Below are positions 61,822 through 61,945 of a DNA stretch of 61,945 bases, piece after piece. The number at the start of each line of letters is the position of its first letter. The first letter of the stretch is position 1. The notes below the pieces were generated by a model. That model saw only the letters and a program-made list of their open reading frames with translations. It ran no database searches and was not told the DNA's origin. Source of the DNA: Mycolicibacterium iranicum (GTDB lineage: Bacteria > Actinomycetota > Actinomycetes > Mycobacteriales > Mycobacteriaceae); NCBI RefSeq assembly GCF_014190915.1, contig NZ_JACHVU010000019.1:1-61945 (forward strand). The letters are read 5' to 3'. The position numbers were made by a program, and so were the translations under genes.

Positions 61822-61945
61822 GTGACGAACACGATCTCCCATTGGGTCGGTAATGCTGTTTTTGCGGGTAGTTCGGCGGTGACGGCGCCGGTGACGAATC
61901 CGGCGACGGGTCAGACGACCGGTCAGGTCGCGTTGGCCAGTGTCG
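61822..61945 (+). CDS. mmsA: methylmalonate-semialdehyde dehydrogenase (CoA-acylating), N-terminal part
   Basis: From GTG 61822 the frame is open to the right edge (41 codons). It reads 'MTNTISHWVGNAVFAGSSAV' then 'TAPVTNPATGQTTGQVALASV', the recognisable start of mycobacterial CoA-acylating methylmalonate/malonate-semialdehyde dehydrogenase, which makes propionyl-CoA or acetyl-CoA in valine, thymine and beta-alanine breakdown. The active site is outside the window. GGAG lies only 2 bases before the GTG. Codon use is less G/C-biased in the first codons. Confidence 0.85.
   Translation, partial: MTNTISHWVGNAVFAGSSAVTAPVTNPATGQTTGQVALASV

Noticed and set aside
1..61945. CRISPR arrays, tRNA or rRNA genes, insertion sequences and prophage
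   Set aside because: No regularly spaced repeats, cloverleaf-like segments, transposase or phage genes were noticed on either strand; the only dispersed repeat is the palindromic family at 26028 and 38683. A tRNA scan was not possible by eye.

Overview
The window is high-GC DNA (roughly two thirds G+C) from an actinobacterium, almost certainly a fast-growing environmental mycobacterium (Mycolicibacterium type). The reasons are an MspA-type porin (52514-53146), a PE-PPE-domain exported protein, the response-regulator-then-nuoA-N order known from mycobacteria, a DUF222/13E12 gene behind a mycobacterial LexA box, a FabG3-type steroid dehydrogenase, and many GTG starts with leaderless or 4-bp-overlap gene junctions. 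No tRNA, rRNA, CRISPR array, transposase or phage gene was seen.

Layout. 1-249: 5' end of a DUF222 (13E12) gene on the minus strand behind a perfect SOS box. 328-7992: a tightly packed plus-strand catabolic operon behind a 22-bp palindrome. It holds a homogentisate-dioxygenase-like cupin, an alpha/beta hydrolase, a CaiB/BaiF CoA-transferase, an HMG-CoA-lyase-like enzyme, a TetR regulator, an acyl-CoA dehydrogenase, an aminoglycoside-phosphotransferase-like kinase and a 112-aa DUF6285-like protein. The last three resemble the kinase/helper/dehydrogenase set of 4-hydroxyacyl-CoA catabolism (LvaA/LvaB/LvaC). 8068-9646: methyltransferase, SnoaL-like protein, and a leaderless orphan receiver protein. 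9824-25227: the complete 14-gene nuoA-N operon for respiratory complex I, nearly every junction overlapping by a few bases. 25241-26008: crotonase-family enzyme, then a dispersed palindromic repeat.

26188-48002 is an accessory metabolic region with many oxidoreductases and their regulators: PIG-L deacetylase with TetR; a second kinase-like gene paired with an unknown 381-aa protein; two Baeyer-Villiger-type flavoproteins; a flavin amine oxidase; hydrolases; a quinone reductase; a 921-residue ATP-binding LuxR regulator; fabG3 and another SDR; a cysteine hydrolase; TetR divergent from an MpaB-type oxygenase; a GAF-GGDEF diguanylate cyclase; a zinc alcohol dehydrogenase; and a DUF4345 membrane protein divergent from an AraC regulator with only 28 bp between their starts.

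48037-55454 is an envelope and sensing block on the minus strand: PE-PPE-domain protein, a bacteriophytochrome fused to a SpoIIE/PP2C phosphatase, the MspA porin, a second secreted alpha/beta hydrolase with a long acidic linker, and the remnant of a GGDEF gene. 55597-61945 holds an SQR-like flavoprotein and a locus of TetR, P1 (DmpA-type) aminopeptidase, APC permease, PucR regulator and the start of mmsA. That locus reads as uptake and breakdown of beta-amino compounds.

Start codons were chosen from ribosome-binding sites, overlaps and family N-termini. Functions rest on recognised motifs and remembered family features, not on database searches.
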